Below, one piece after another: positions 1 to 5,494 of a stretch of 9,912 bases of DNA. The position numbers and the translations under genes are program-made. Below the pieces are notes generated by a model that was not told the DNA's origin, made no database searches, and was given only the letters and a program-made list of their open reading frames with translations. The stretch's first letter is position 1. The number at the start of each line of letters is the position of its first letter. The stretch comes from Selenomonadaceae bacterium (GTDB lineage Bacteria; Bacillota; Negativicutes; Selenomonadales; Selenomonadaceae): NCBI GenBank assembly GCA_017453765.1, contig JAFTEG010000096.1, positions 1-9,912 of the forward strand, given 5' to 3'.

Positions 1-158
1 TCAAAGATGTATTGATGTGGCTACTGATGATTTCAATTACGTTTCAAAACCGTAAACGGTAAGGAGTCCTACGCAGGACGATATGTTTCATCGAAGGATA
101 CGGCCATCTGAGAGCTTCGGGTTTCAAAACCGTAAACGGTAAGGAGTCCTACGCAGGA
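1..158 (-). CRISPR. Leader-proximal end of a CRISPR array (two repeats, one full spacer, one partial spacer)
   Basis: Two identical 38-nt direct repeats lie at 41-78 and 121-158. They enclose a 42-nt spacer at 79-120, and 1-40 is part or all of the next spacer, so the array continues off the left edge. On the minus strand each repeat ends TTTGAAAC, the usual 3' end of type III/I-B repeats and the source of the 8-nt crRNA 5' tag. That gives the same transcription direction as the cas genes and makes the repeat at 121-158 the first one after the leader. Just inside the tag is a dyad, ACCG-TTTA-CGGT, at 49-60 and 129-140, a plausible Cas6 substrate. A second short stem, TCCT-GCGT-AGGA, occupies 67-78 and 147-158. 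With only two copies the repeat edges are uncertain by a base or two. The spacer matches nothing else in the window. Confidence 0.93.
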
Positions 159-438
159 GCGGGCTTTGTGAGCGTACGCCGATCGTTGCTATTCAAACCA
201 TTTTTGGAAAATGATCCAAAAATCGTTCCAAAGTCCGCAGTCTCAAAAAATTTTTAATCACAAAACTTTCATAAATGCCCTCGAACTTCGCACCACTCCT
301 ACACTTTTAAATTTTGGAAAATGTTTTGGCAAAAATAAGGTTTCATCTACCCTCAAAATCATTTTCCTACGAAAGAATGCTCCAATAAATGACGCGTAAT
401 TTATACCACAGCGTTCAAAAAAATGCAAGAAAAATTTT
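159..438 (-). promoter_or_regulatory. Presumed CRISPR leader between cas1 and the array
   Basis: This 280-bp A/T-rich stretch without a credible gene separates the cas1 stop from the first repeat. Its place upstream of the array in the repeat's transcription direction makes it the leader, which should hold the array promoter and the spacer-integration signals. A weak sigma70-like candidate on the minus strand is TTGCCA at 331-326, then 17 nt, then TAAAAG at 308-303. Two exact copies of TTTTGGAAAATG (plus strand) lie at 202-213 and 312-323, spaced 110 bp apart. An imperfect dyad with TTGGAA/TTCCAA arms spans 204-231. Short reading frames on both strands here show no protein-like features. The leader role is inferred from position and repeat orientation; the promoter is only a suggestion. 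Confidence 0.6.
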
Positions 439-1392
439 TCAGCGATTAATATGGGCAGAAAATTTTTTAACACGCGCCGTTATCATATCGCGCAAATTTT
501 TTTCTTCATACTCTTGATAACCGCGCGCCATATGCTCTTCGTAGCGCGTACACCACGTGCGAAGTGCCTCAAATTCCAATCGGCAATCTTCCTTAGTGGT
601 AACAAAATTTTCCGGCGAAATCATTTTGCGATTGACCAAATTTAAAACCAATCTGTCAATAACCGGCTGGCGGAAAAGTTCCATTAAATCATAAACCAAA
701 GAATCCTTTCTGCCGTCATTTGAATGGAAAAAGCCGAATCGCGCGTCCATACCTGCAACTGCGGCGGCTATTCTGACTTCGCGTTCAAGGAAGGCGTAAC
801 CGTAATTCAAAAGTGCATTGACCGGATCTTTGGCGGGGTGTTGGGAGCGACCTTTCCAAGACCAGCGCGTTGTGTCAATCAGTTCAGGAAATGCAGAGAA
901 ATAATTTTTGGCGGCAATACCTTCTGCGCCGCGAATTTCATCGACAGTTTTAAACGTAGAAATTTTTTCAGACTGCTTTTTTAGTTTTTGGACGACGGCG
1001 GAAAGTTTTTCGCTGTTTTTAGATTTTGTGTATTGTTTAAGCAAATTATACTGATTAAAAATTTTTTCCTCGACAATTTCGCGTGAAAGTTCTATCTGTT
1101 TTACAGGATCGCTAAAAATTTCCAACTGCCGCATAAGACGTACAGCGGATTGTTTTTCATTGCAGAAATGCGCGATAATTTTTCCGCGCTCATCAATGTA
1201 AAAAATAGGAATATTTTGTTCAAGCATTTCAAAAATTGCTTGCGATGAAATGATTGAATACTTTCCCAAAATTACGCCGTCAATCGAACGCACGGGAAGG
1301 CGTCCTATAATTTCACCGTCCTTTTCAACGGCGATTCGCGGACCGACTTTTCGCGCCGAACTTCCCTCCGACAAAAGATACAGCATTCCCAT
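439..1392 (-). CDS. cas1: Cas1 integrase, CRISPR adaptation
   Basis: This 317-aa protein has the full length and layout of Cas1, the metal-dependent endonuclease/integrase that inserts spacers as a complex with Cas2. The N-terminal beta domain opens MGMLYLLSEGSS and carries the typical VEKDGEIIG strand. The C-terminal helical domain holds the likely metal ligands: E157 in RGAEG, H223 in FFHS, and D235/E238 in YDLMELFR. WSWKGR and DPVNALLNYGY (residues 177-199) are standard Cas1 core motifs. The ATG at 1392 is preceded by AGGAAG 7 nt upstream, which overlaps the cas2 stop; an in-frame ATG at 1386 is a weaker alternative. It follows cas2 by 11 nt and should be co-transcribed from the cas2 promoter. 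No reverse transcriptase or other fused domain is present, so it looks like a DNA-acquiring Cas1. The downstream neighbour is the leader and array. Confidence 0.98.
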   Translation of the reverse strand: MGMLYLLSEGSSARKVGPRIAVEKDGEIIGRLPVRSIDGVILGKYSIISSQAIFEMLEQNIPIFYIDERGKIIAHFCNEKQSAVRLMRQLEIFSDPVKQIELSREIVEEKIFNQYNLLKQYTKSKNSEKLSAVVQKLKKQSEKISTFKTVDEIRGAEGIAAKNYFSAFPELIDTTRWSWKGRSQHPAKDPVNALLNYGYAFLEREVRIAAAVAGMDARFGFFHSNDGRKDSLVYDLMELFRQPVIDRLVLNLVNRKMISPENFVTTKEDCRLEFEALRTWCTRYEEHMARGYQEYEEKNLRDMITARVKKFSAHINR

Positions 1393-1403
1393 TTCTACAC
1401 TTC

Positions 1404-1679
1404 CTAAACTATCAAAAAACCTTTTTCCTCTTCCAACGGCTTACCCGACAACTTTAAATTTTTTGCGCAGGCTTTACAAAGCGGCGTCATCAACACCGTG
1501 CCGCCGTCTGATTCGGATACAAGCTCAAGCAAGTCAGACCAAACTATAGCCGCCGCAGTCGAATCCAAATCGCAGTTGAAAACGCTGTACTGTAGCCGAT
1601 AGGCAAATTCTTCAAGGTAGCGTACAATTTTTGCGCGTACGCTGTCTTCAGGTATATCATAACAAATTAAATATTTCAT
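1404..1679 (-). CDS. cas2: Cas2, CRISPR adaptation
   Basis: This 91-aa protein has the size and ferredoxin-like pattern of Cas2, the dimer that bridges two Cas1 dimers during spacer integration. It opens MKYLICYDIPED, with the conserved D8 at the end of the first strand. It continues with the helix containing RAKIVRYLEEF and the second strand RLQYSVFNCDLD. The C-terminus is short and ends GFLIV. The ATG at 1679 has no Shine-Dalgarno sequence. Instead, a strong sigma70-type promoter ends only 7 nt before it, so translation probably starts on a leaderless mRNA. cas1 follows after 11 nt. The same promoter arrangement precedes the hicB-like gene 360 bp upstream. Confidence 0.97.
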   Translation of the reverse strand: MKYLICYDIPEDSVRAKIVRYLEEFAYRLQYSVFNCDLDSTAAAIVWSDLLELVSESDGGTVLMTPLCKACAKNLKLSGKPLEEEKGFLIV

Positions 1680-1732
1680 AGTCGAAAGTATATCAAGCCG
1701 AAAATTTCACGTCAAACAAAATCCCACCGTAC
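1677..1732 (-). repeat. Promoter-bearing direct repeat, copy A (before cas2)
   Basis: This segment matches 2037-2094 in the same orientation, offset by exactly 360 bp. There are 6 mismatches and one 2-nt gap over about 56 positions, and a 24-nt core is identical (1697-1720 against 2057-2080). It covers the start codon, the whole promoter and the half-stem ATCCC. The right half of the terminator hairpin is missing in this copy. The repeat pair encloses the hicB-like gene. Confidence 0.85.
1687..1715 (-). promoter_or_regulatory. sigma70-type promoter of cas2-cas1 (leaderless)
   Basis: On the minus strand, TTGACG (1715-1710, 5/6 match to TTGACA) is followed by 17 nt and then TATACT (1692-1687, 5/6 match to TATAAT), with a TGA extended -10 just upstream. 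Only 7 nt separate the -10 box from the cas2 ATG at 1679. Transcription should therefore start at or within a base or so of the A of the start codon, leaving essentially no 5' untranslated region. That agrees with the lack of a ribosome-binding site. The promoter would drive cas2 and cas1 independently of the effector operon. Confidence 0.75.
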
Positions 1733-1751
1733 CTTCAGCCCGCGCAGTTCA

Positions 1752-2039
1752 TCAAGATTGTTCGTTGCGATTCCAATCCGGTTTGAAACCTTCGAGGTCG
1801 ACTTCAATCAGTGCAAGCGATTCATTATTTTCAAGTTTAATTTTTTCAAGCCGTGACGGCGCAGGCAATTTTTCACCGTCTTCAAGAATGCCAAAAATAT
1901 GCAACGAAAGACCTTCACGAGCATAGTCGAAAGCCTTTTGGTAGTCGTCGCTTTGTGAGACGTAGCCGGGCAAGTCAGGAAAAATTACGCCGACGCCAAT
2001 TTCTTCTTGGCTGAATACTGCAGGATAAACATACTTCAT
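1752..2039 (-). CDS. Orphan HicB-like antitoxin-fold protein
   Basis: The predicted 95-aa protein resembles the N-terminal domain of HicB-type antitoxins, a partly degraded RNase H-like fold that normally binds and blocks the HicA mRNA interferase. The family pattern is clear: YPAVFSQEE at the start, VIFPDLPGYVSQSDD, then AFDYAREGLSLHIFGILEDGEKLPAPS. After about residue 70 there is only a short acidic tail and no evident ribbon-helix-helix or HTH DNA-binding segment. I see no HicA-like gene (a small basic protein with a conserved His) on either side or on either strand. A longer frame using TTG at 2045 is possible. I prefer the ATG at 2039 because the promoter ends 7 nt before it, exactly as at cas2, and TTG 2045 would fall between the -10 box and the expected transcript start. 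It sits between the effector operon and cas2, flanked by two copies of a ~56-bp repeat. Its function here is unknown. Confidence 0.8.
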   Translation of the reverse strand: MKYVYPAVFSQEEIGVGVIFPDLPGYVSQSDDYQKAFDYAREGLSLHIFGILEDGEKLPAPSRLEKIKLENNESLALIEVDLEGFKPDWNRNEQS

Positions 2040-2094
2040 AGCCAAAAGTTTATCACGCCGAAAATTTCACGTCAAACAAAAAATCCCGCCGCAC
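2037..2094 (-). repeat. Promoter-bearing direct repeat, copy B (before the hicB-like gene)
   Basis: This is the second copy of the ~56-bp repeat described at 1677-1732. It carries the promoter of the hicB-like gene and the proximal arm and T-tract of the terminator. Because the complete hairpin exists only here, copy B more probably keeps the ancestral junction, with copy A arising by duplication. That direction is an inference. Confidence 0.85.
2047..2075 (-). promoter_or_regulatory. sigma70-type promoter of the hicB-like gene (leaderless)
   Basis: On the minus strand, TTGACG (2075-2070) is followed by 17 nt and then TAAACT (2052-2047, 4/6 match), with a TGA extended -10. The ATG at 2039 is 7 nt from the -10 box, so the mRNA should be leaderless, and no Shine-Dalgarno is present. 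It is near-identical to the cas2 promoter, with a weaker -10 box, so it may fire less strongly. The -35 box lies only a few bases beyond the T-tract of the upstream terminator. Confidence 0.65.
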
Positions 2095-2104
2095 AGACGG
2101 GATT
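2078..2104 (-). terminator. Rho-independent terminator after the cas10-cas6 operon
   Basis: On the minus strand a 7-bp stem, AATCCCG (2104-2098) pairing with CGGGATT (2088-2082), closes a 9-nt loop. It is followed by a run of six T residues (2083-2078), two of which also form the foot of the stem. It lies 65 nt after the cas6 stop and just before the hicB-like promoter. It should end effector transcripts and separate them from the hicB-like/cas2/cas1 unit. The plus strand has no T-run after the hairpin, so it is directional. Confidence 0.72.
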
Positions 2105-2118
2105 ATAACTGCAATTAA

Positions 2119-2175
2119 TTTTTATCGCGAAATTAAATTTTTGTCGCGATTTAAAATTTATAACGCGATTAAAAT
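2119..2175. repeat. Three-copy 19-bp tandem repeat with TCGCGA cores
   Basis: Three consecutive 19-bp units occupy 2119-2137, 2138-2156 and 2157-2175. Each is a T-rich start, a central palindromic TCGCGA (2125-2130, 2144-2149; ACGCGA at 2163-2168) and an A/T-rich end. The cores are exactly 19 bp apart, a little under two helical turns. The last unit overlaps the cas6 stop codon (2171-2169), and the array ends shortly before the terminator. Evenly spaced palindromes can be operator sites, but no regulator is identified. It could also be a decayed simple repeat. Confidence 0.6.
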
Positions 2176-2954
2176 TTTACGCGCGTCTGTCCAAAACCTT
2201 GACCGCTCAACCTGCCGGTACCGGAGTACTCGGCGAACTTCGCAAGTAGCATAAAAACTTTTTTCACGCCGTCACTAAGTTGCCGTAAGCTGTAGCGAAA
2301 TTTTCCCCAAAACGCCAGCGTCCCTCTGTCACGTCCGAAATAAAATTTTTTGCATTGACCCTGCCACTCGGTTAAGCGAATCTGCGCGGCAAGGTCGCGA
2401 ATAATTTTTTTATCGGCGGCGGCAGGCATTTGCGCTTGCGTCCACTTATCGGCAAGCGAAGGGAAAATTAATTCTGCGCGAGGTAACGGCGCGTCGTAGT
2501 CGTCAATGCGGAAAGATACCGGCGTTAAAAATTCAAACTCAACCTCTGCGGCAGGTGAAAGGTCTTTGACGTTCAAAATAAAATCTTCCGCCGAAATAAT
2601 TTTTGCGTCGACGCTTTCAACTTCCAAAGTCAAATTACCTGCCTGCAGTTCGTAGCCTTCGGGAACATTCAGCGCGGCATTTAAAATTTCTTCGTTCAAG
2701 CCGGTGACGCGCCAAAAAAATTTGTCGCCGCGCTTAACCTGCCACCTGTCTTCAAATATCGGCAAATCGGCACGCGGGTCAAGAAATGATACCGTGAAAG
2801 GCTTAATGTTCATGTTTTCGTGAACAAAAGTTTCAATCTCCGGCGCAATGTTATGAAGGATTTTAAAAAAGGCGGCGTGCATAAGTCTGCCGTTTATGAA
2901 AGGCAACCGCGCAGAATTTATCGCACGCAATTTGTAATGCACCGCGCCGATCAC
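2169..2954 (-). CDS. cas6: Cas6 pre-crRNA endoribonuclease
   Basis: This 261-aa protein is a Cas6-family RAMP that would cut the array transcript within each repeat to make crRNAs with an 8-nt 5' tag. It has the two-ferredoxin-fold layout. The N-terminal domain carries LPFINGRLMHAAFFKIL, with H26 the best catalytic-His candidate and H34 another. The C-terminal domain has the family motif FLTPVSF (residues 142-148) and ends in a glycine-rich loop GTGRLSGQGFGQTRV (245-259). The start is GTG at 2954, overlapping the preceding stop as GTGA, with GAGGTG 5 nt upstream. This translational coupling makes it the last gene of the effector operon. The window's repeat has a hairpin immediately inside the 8-nt tag, as expected for a substrate. 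The exact catalytic residues are inferred by family resemblance. Confidence 0.93.
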   Translation of the reverse strand: MIGAVHYKLRAINSARLPFINGRLMHAAFFKILHNIAPEIETFVHENMNIKPFTVSFLDPRADLPIFEDRWQVKRGDKFFWRVTGLNEEILNAALNVPEGYELQAGNLTLEVESVDAKIISAEDFILNVKDLSPAAEVEFEFLTPVSFRIDDYDAPLPRAELIFPSLADKWTQAQMPAAADKKIIRDLAAQIRLTEWQGQCKKFYFGRDRGTLAFWGKFRYSLRQLSDGVKKVFMLLAKFAEYSGTGRLSGQGFGQTRVKF

Positions 2955-4909
2955 TTTACCACCTCAAGAATGCTCGGCAACACTGCGCGTGTTAAAAATT
3001 TATTATTCTTGTCGTTGAAGTTGCTGGGAATCGGTTTAATTCTGTCTTTCCACTTGGGATTTTTCGTATTGTCAAGCGCATTGCTGAAATCAAGTATCGC
3101 GTTCAACTCTTCCATAACGCTTTCCCACGTGTCGGACATTTTTTTATCGGCAACGTAGTTTTTGAAGGCTTTAAGAAATTCGGCGGGAGATTTTTTTTCG
3201 TAGGGATTTTTAAAGCCGGCGTCGTCAAAAAGTTTTGTGTAAGCGTCGGCAGTCTCGACAAAAAGCGTCGGCGTAATTTTTACACTGCCGAAACCGAAGG
3301 GCTTGCCTTGACCGATTTTGTACGCGGGATTTTCAGCGCCGTTTAAATTGAAAATCATCATAAGCGCACCGAGTTCAACCGCACTCAAATTTTGAAAGCG
3401 AATCTTGGATTTAAACTTTGTACCCTTTGCAAGCGGCGCCCTTTCCTTTGCCAACGGCTCCTGATTTTTTTTGCGGCGCTTAGCGTCTTCTTGCAGTTCT
3501 CTATCATTCGCCTCCCACCTTGCAACGCCGTGATGCCAATACATTTTATAGCCGCGCAACGTTGCATTAGCCTTGTCCCAATGCGTCAAAAGTTCGCCGT
3601 CGGTCTGTTTCATATAAAGCTGGTATGAAGTTGGATTAGGTTGCATTAAAGGGTGCGCGGGAGCCTTAGGTAAGGTTGCGGCGTTGGACGTTACGGCGTC
3701 GTCAAAAAATACGCGGCTTGCCCAATATTTTTCACAGCCGAAAACCGCGTCGGCAAAGTCCACAAACTTAGTACTTTCTTGCCGCAACTCCGCCGGTACA
3801 ACGTCGCCGATAGCGTTTCTGTATGGAATGCGGAAACATTGACCGTGACCGAACGCCGTAACCTTGCCGTCCTCTTCAAGGTAGTGACAAGGCACTAAAC
3901 TTTTAACGTCGGCAGGAAGATTTTTTACCAGCCTTTCAAGTTGAGCGCGATTTAAAATGCCGCCCTTTATTTTGAAGAGATTGACGCCGCGTCTGTTTCT
4001 GTCGTGTTCGTAGGACAAGCGGACGTCCTCCGGCAGTTCAACGCGCTTGCTCCAATCGACATACTCAATTCTTACAAAGCGAATTATTTGTTTACCGTGA
4101 TTCGTTTGAGCAATTTTTTGGGCGCGCGCAGTTTCACTTAAGCCTTTCAAACTTTTTTTAAATTCTTCGTAAGATTTTCTGTCAAGCAACTTTTCAGGTT
4201 TATCTGCCCACTGGTTGCCGGTTAAAATGTACGCAATGTTTCTGTCCCACTTAATGCGCGAATCTCTGTATCTGACTTCGCCGTACCGATCTTGAAAATC
4301 TTTCATCATTATGAAATCGTTTTTTCGATCCAATTTCGGCAACAGCGGCGCGATAAAGTATTTGTTATTTTTAGTTTGAATCAGAAAACCTGCGCGAGCA
4401 TTTTTACCTTTTTCGCCTTCCATGCGGCTTTTGTAAAGCGCGTGCAAATCCTCCATCCATTTCGGCATACCGGCGGGCGCCATAAGACAGCGGAAGTAAA
4501 TATGTTCGTCGTTAAAATCTTCGCCCTTGCGTTGGGACGTCGTGACACCGCGAAAAGTGCCGCACGTCACGATTTTAAAAATATTTTTAAACATACCGCG
4601 CAGAGAACTGCCGGGAATAATCGGTCTGCCGAGCGGCGAAAAAGTTATCGACGTGTCTTTGGTATTGCCGCCTATAAACATCGGCGTCAGCGTTTCAATG
4701 TCAAGTTGAATTTCCCCGCTGAAAATTTCGCCGTCCGCAATGTGAGATTTAAAGCTTGCAACGTCCGTGACTTCGGCAGGTAACGGTTTATCCGGCAGTG
4801 ATACAAAATTGTAAGGCGCCGTTGCACATTTATTCCAATCTACTTGCACGTCGTCTGCAAGGTTTATGTTAAATTCTGTAGCCAATAATGCTTGCCAATC
4901 GTCAGACAT
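2951..4909 (-). CDS. Long Cas7-family RAMP with large insertion (III-D 'Cas7-insertion', TIGR03986-like)
   Basis: This 652-aa RAMP is a backbone subunit of the type III-D effector and would bind crRNA and probably cut target RNA. A short N-terminal extension precedes the Cas7 fold. The fold starts at IQLDIETLTPMFIGG (67-81) with D85, 14 residues before the Pro of IIPGSSLRGMF, in the register of the catalytic Asp of Csm3. A block of about 350 residues (roughly 140-490) separates this from the rest of the fold. It includes LRGYKMYWHH (451-460) and a basic stretch DAKRRKKNQ (475-483). The RAMP glycine loop IGQGKPFGFGSV is at 532-543, followed by a mixed helical C-terminus. It is over twice the length of a plain Csm3. 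The ATG at 4909 directly follows the csx19 stop (TAAATG), with GAGGTG 6 nt upstream. The gene ends overlapping cas6. The family label is from memory of III-D loci. Confidence 0.88.
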   Translation of the reverse strand: MSDDWQALLATEFNINLADDVQVDWNKCATAPYNFVSLPDKPLPAEVTDVASFKSHIADGEIFSGEIQLDIETLTPMFIGGNTKDTSITFSPLGRPIIPGSSLRGMFKNIFKIVTCGTFRGVTTSQRKGEDFNDEHIYFRCLMAPAGMPKWMEDLHALYKSRMEGEKGKNARAGFLIQTKNNKYFIAPLLPKLDRKNDFIMMKDFQDRYGEVRYRDSRIKWDRNIAYILTGNQWADKPEKLLDRKSYEEFKKSLKGLSETARAQKIAQTNHGKQIIRFVRIEYVDWSKRVELPEDVRLSYEHDRNRRGVNLFKIKGGILNRAQLERLVKNLPADVKSLVPCHYLEEDGKVTAFGHGQCFRIPYRNAIGDVVPAELRQESTKFVDFADAVFGCEKYWASRVFFDDAVTSNAATLPKAPAHPLMQPNPTSYQLYMKQTDGELLTHWDKANATLRGYKMYWHHGVARWEANDRELQEDAKRRKKNQEPLAKERAPLAKGTKFKSKIRFQNLSAVELGALMMIFNLNGAENPAYKIGQGKPFGFGSVKITPTLFVETADAYTKLFDDAGFKNPYEKKSPAEFLKAFKNYVADKKMSDTWESVMEELNAILDFSNALDNTKNPKWKDRIKPIPSNFNDKNNKFLTRAVLPSILEVVK

Positions 4910-5494
4910 TTATTTCACCTCTTCCGCCGGTTCAATCGCAACAAAACGGCAATCCGTGTAACCGGAAAGCCCCGTGTTTTCGTCGCTGTCAATGTAATTT
5001 CGCGTCAAAAGTCCGTAGTACTTCGCGCCGACATTTTCGCAGGGAATTTCCATGTAAAGCTTGCGTCCTCTGTCAAGCAGATTTACATAGCCGTCCGCCG
5101 CGCTGATTTTTTTGTCGCATTCGCCCCAAAGACGCGCAAAGCTGTCGACGTAAAATTTTCCCGCGCCTTCCACGTCTTTAATGTAGCGTCCGCTTAAAAT
5201 ATTTTCCCGCCGCTTAAGGTGAATTTCTTCTGCCGCATTAAAAATTCTGCATTCAAGCCAATTTTCCGGTTTAGGCGAAGTTTTGTCGCGCAGATTAAGT
5301 TTGCCGCCTTCATAAGTTCCCCAAACTACGCTTTGAATCTGCCACGCGATAAAAACTGCGCGGGAGTTTGAAAATTTTTCGGCAAGAATTTTTTCAACGT
5401 CGCTCAACGTACAGCCGCAACTCACGCCGTCACAAATAATTTTGCCTTCGTGAAGTTGCAAGCCGACTTTCTTTGCCAAGTTTAAGCCGCTCAT
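4910..5494 (-). CDS. csx19: Csx19-like III-D effector subunit (TIGR03984-like)
   Basis: This 194-aa protein is not a RAMP: it lacks the PGsSL motif and the glycine loop. It matches the pattern I recall for Csx19, an accessory subunit found in type III-D complexes beside the long insertion Cas7. Visible family-type motifs are VVWGT (57-60), RIFNAAEEIHLKR (83-95), RLWGE (121-125), DRGRKLYMEIP (141-151) and LLTRNYIDSDENTG (162-175), with R183 near the end. The biochemical role is not evident from sequence; in known III-D complexes it packs near the Cas10/Cas5 side, which I do not derive here. The ATG at 5494 overlaps the upstream stop by one base (TAATG), with a GGTGAT site just upstream. The next gene begins immediately after its stop. 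No signal peptide or membrane segment is seen. Confidence 0.82.
   Translation of the reverse strand: MSGLNLAKKVGLQLHEGKIICDGVSCGCTLSDVEKILAEKFSNSRAVFIAWQIQSVVWGTYEGGKLNLRDKTSPKPENWLECRIFNAAEEIHLKRRENILSGRYIKDVEGAGKFYVDSFARLWGECDKKISAADGYVNLLDRGRKLYMEIPCENVGAKYYGLLTRNYIDSDENTGLSGYTDCRFVAIEPAEEVK

Noticed and set aside
211..399. Plus-strand 62-aa frame in the leader
   Set aside because: No ribosome-binding site, low-complexity composition, and it lies inside the leader; most likely chance.
421..440. Terminator directly after cas1
   Set aside because: GAAAAATTTTTC and the nearby T-run are A/T-only dyads with no GC stem, as is common throughout this A/T-rich DNA.
258..473. Minus-strand 71-aa frame downstream of and overlapping the cas1 end
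   Set aside because: It starts with GTG inside cas1 without a ribosome-binding site, is rich in Phe/Lys as expected from A/T-rich DNA, and runs through the presumed leader. No protein-like pattern is seen.
439..1392. Reverse transcriptase fused to Cas1, as in some type III loci
   Set aside because: Cas1 is 317 aa with a standard N-terminus and no YADD-like motif; the neighbouring genes are accounted for.
1250..1549. Plus-strand 99-aa frame spanning cas1 and cas2
   Set aside because: Antisense shadow across two well-supported genes and their junction; no start signal.
2040..2045. TTG at 2045 as start of the hicB-like gene
   Set aside because: It falls just after the -10 box and before the expected transcription start, so it would not be transcribed from this promoter; ATG 2039 mirrors cas2.
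1680..2168. A HicA toxin gene next to the hicB-like gene
   Set aside because: Spacers of 72 and about 120 bp are too short for a HicA of roughly 60 residues. No frame with its His-containing strand was seen on either strand.
4292..4783. Plus-strand 163-aa frame opposite the long Cas7
   Set aside because: It is fully antisense to a convincing RAMP gene. Its arginine/phenylalanine-rich translation mirrors the codon bias of the real gene.
4910..5494. The 194-aa protein as the small subunit Cas11
   Set aside because: It is rich in beta-type segments with WGT, WGE and RNY motifs, unlike the short all-helical Cas11; Csx19 fits better.
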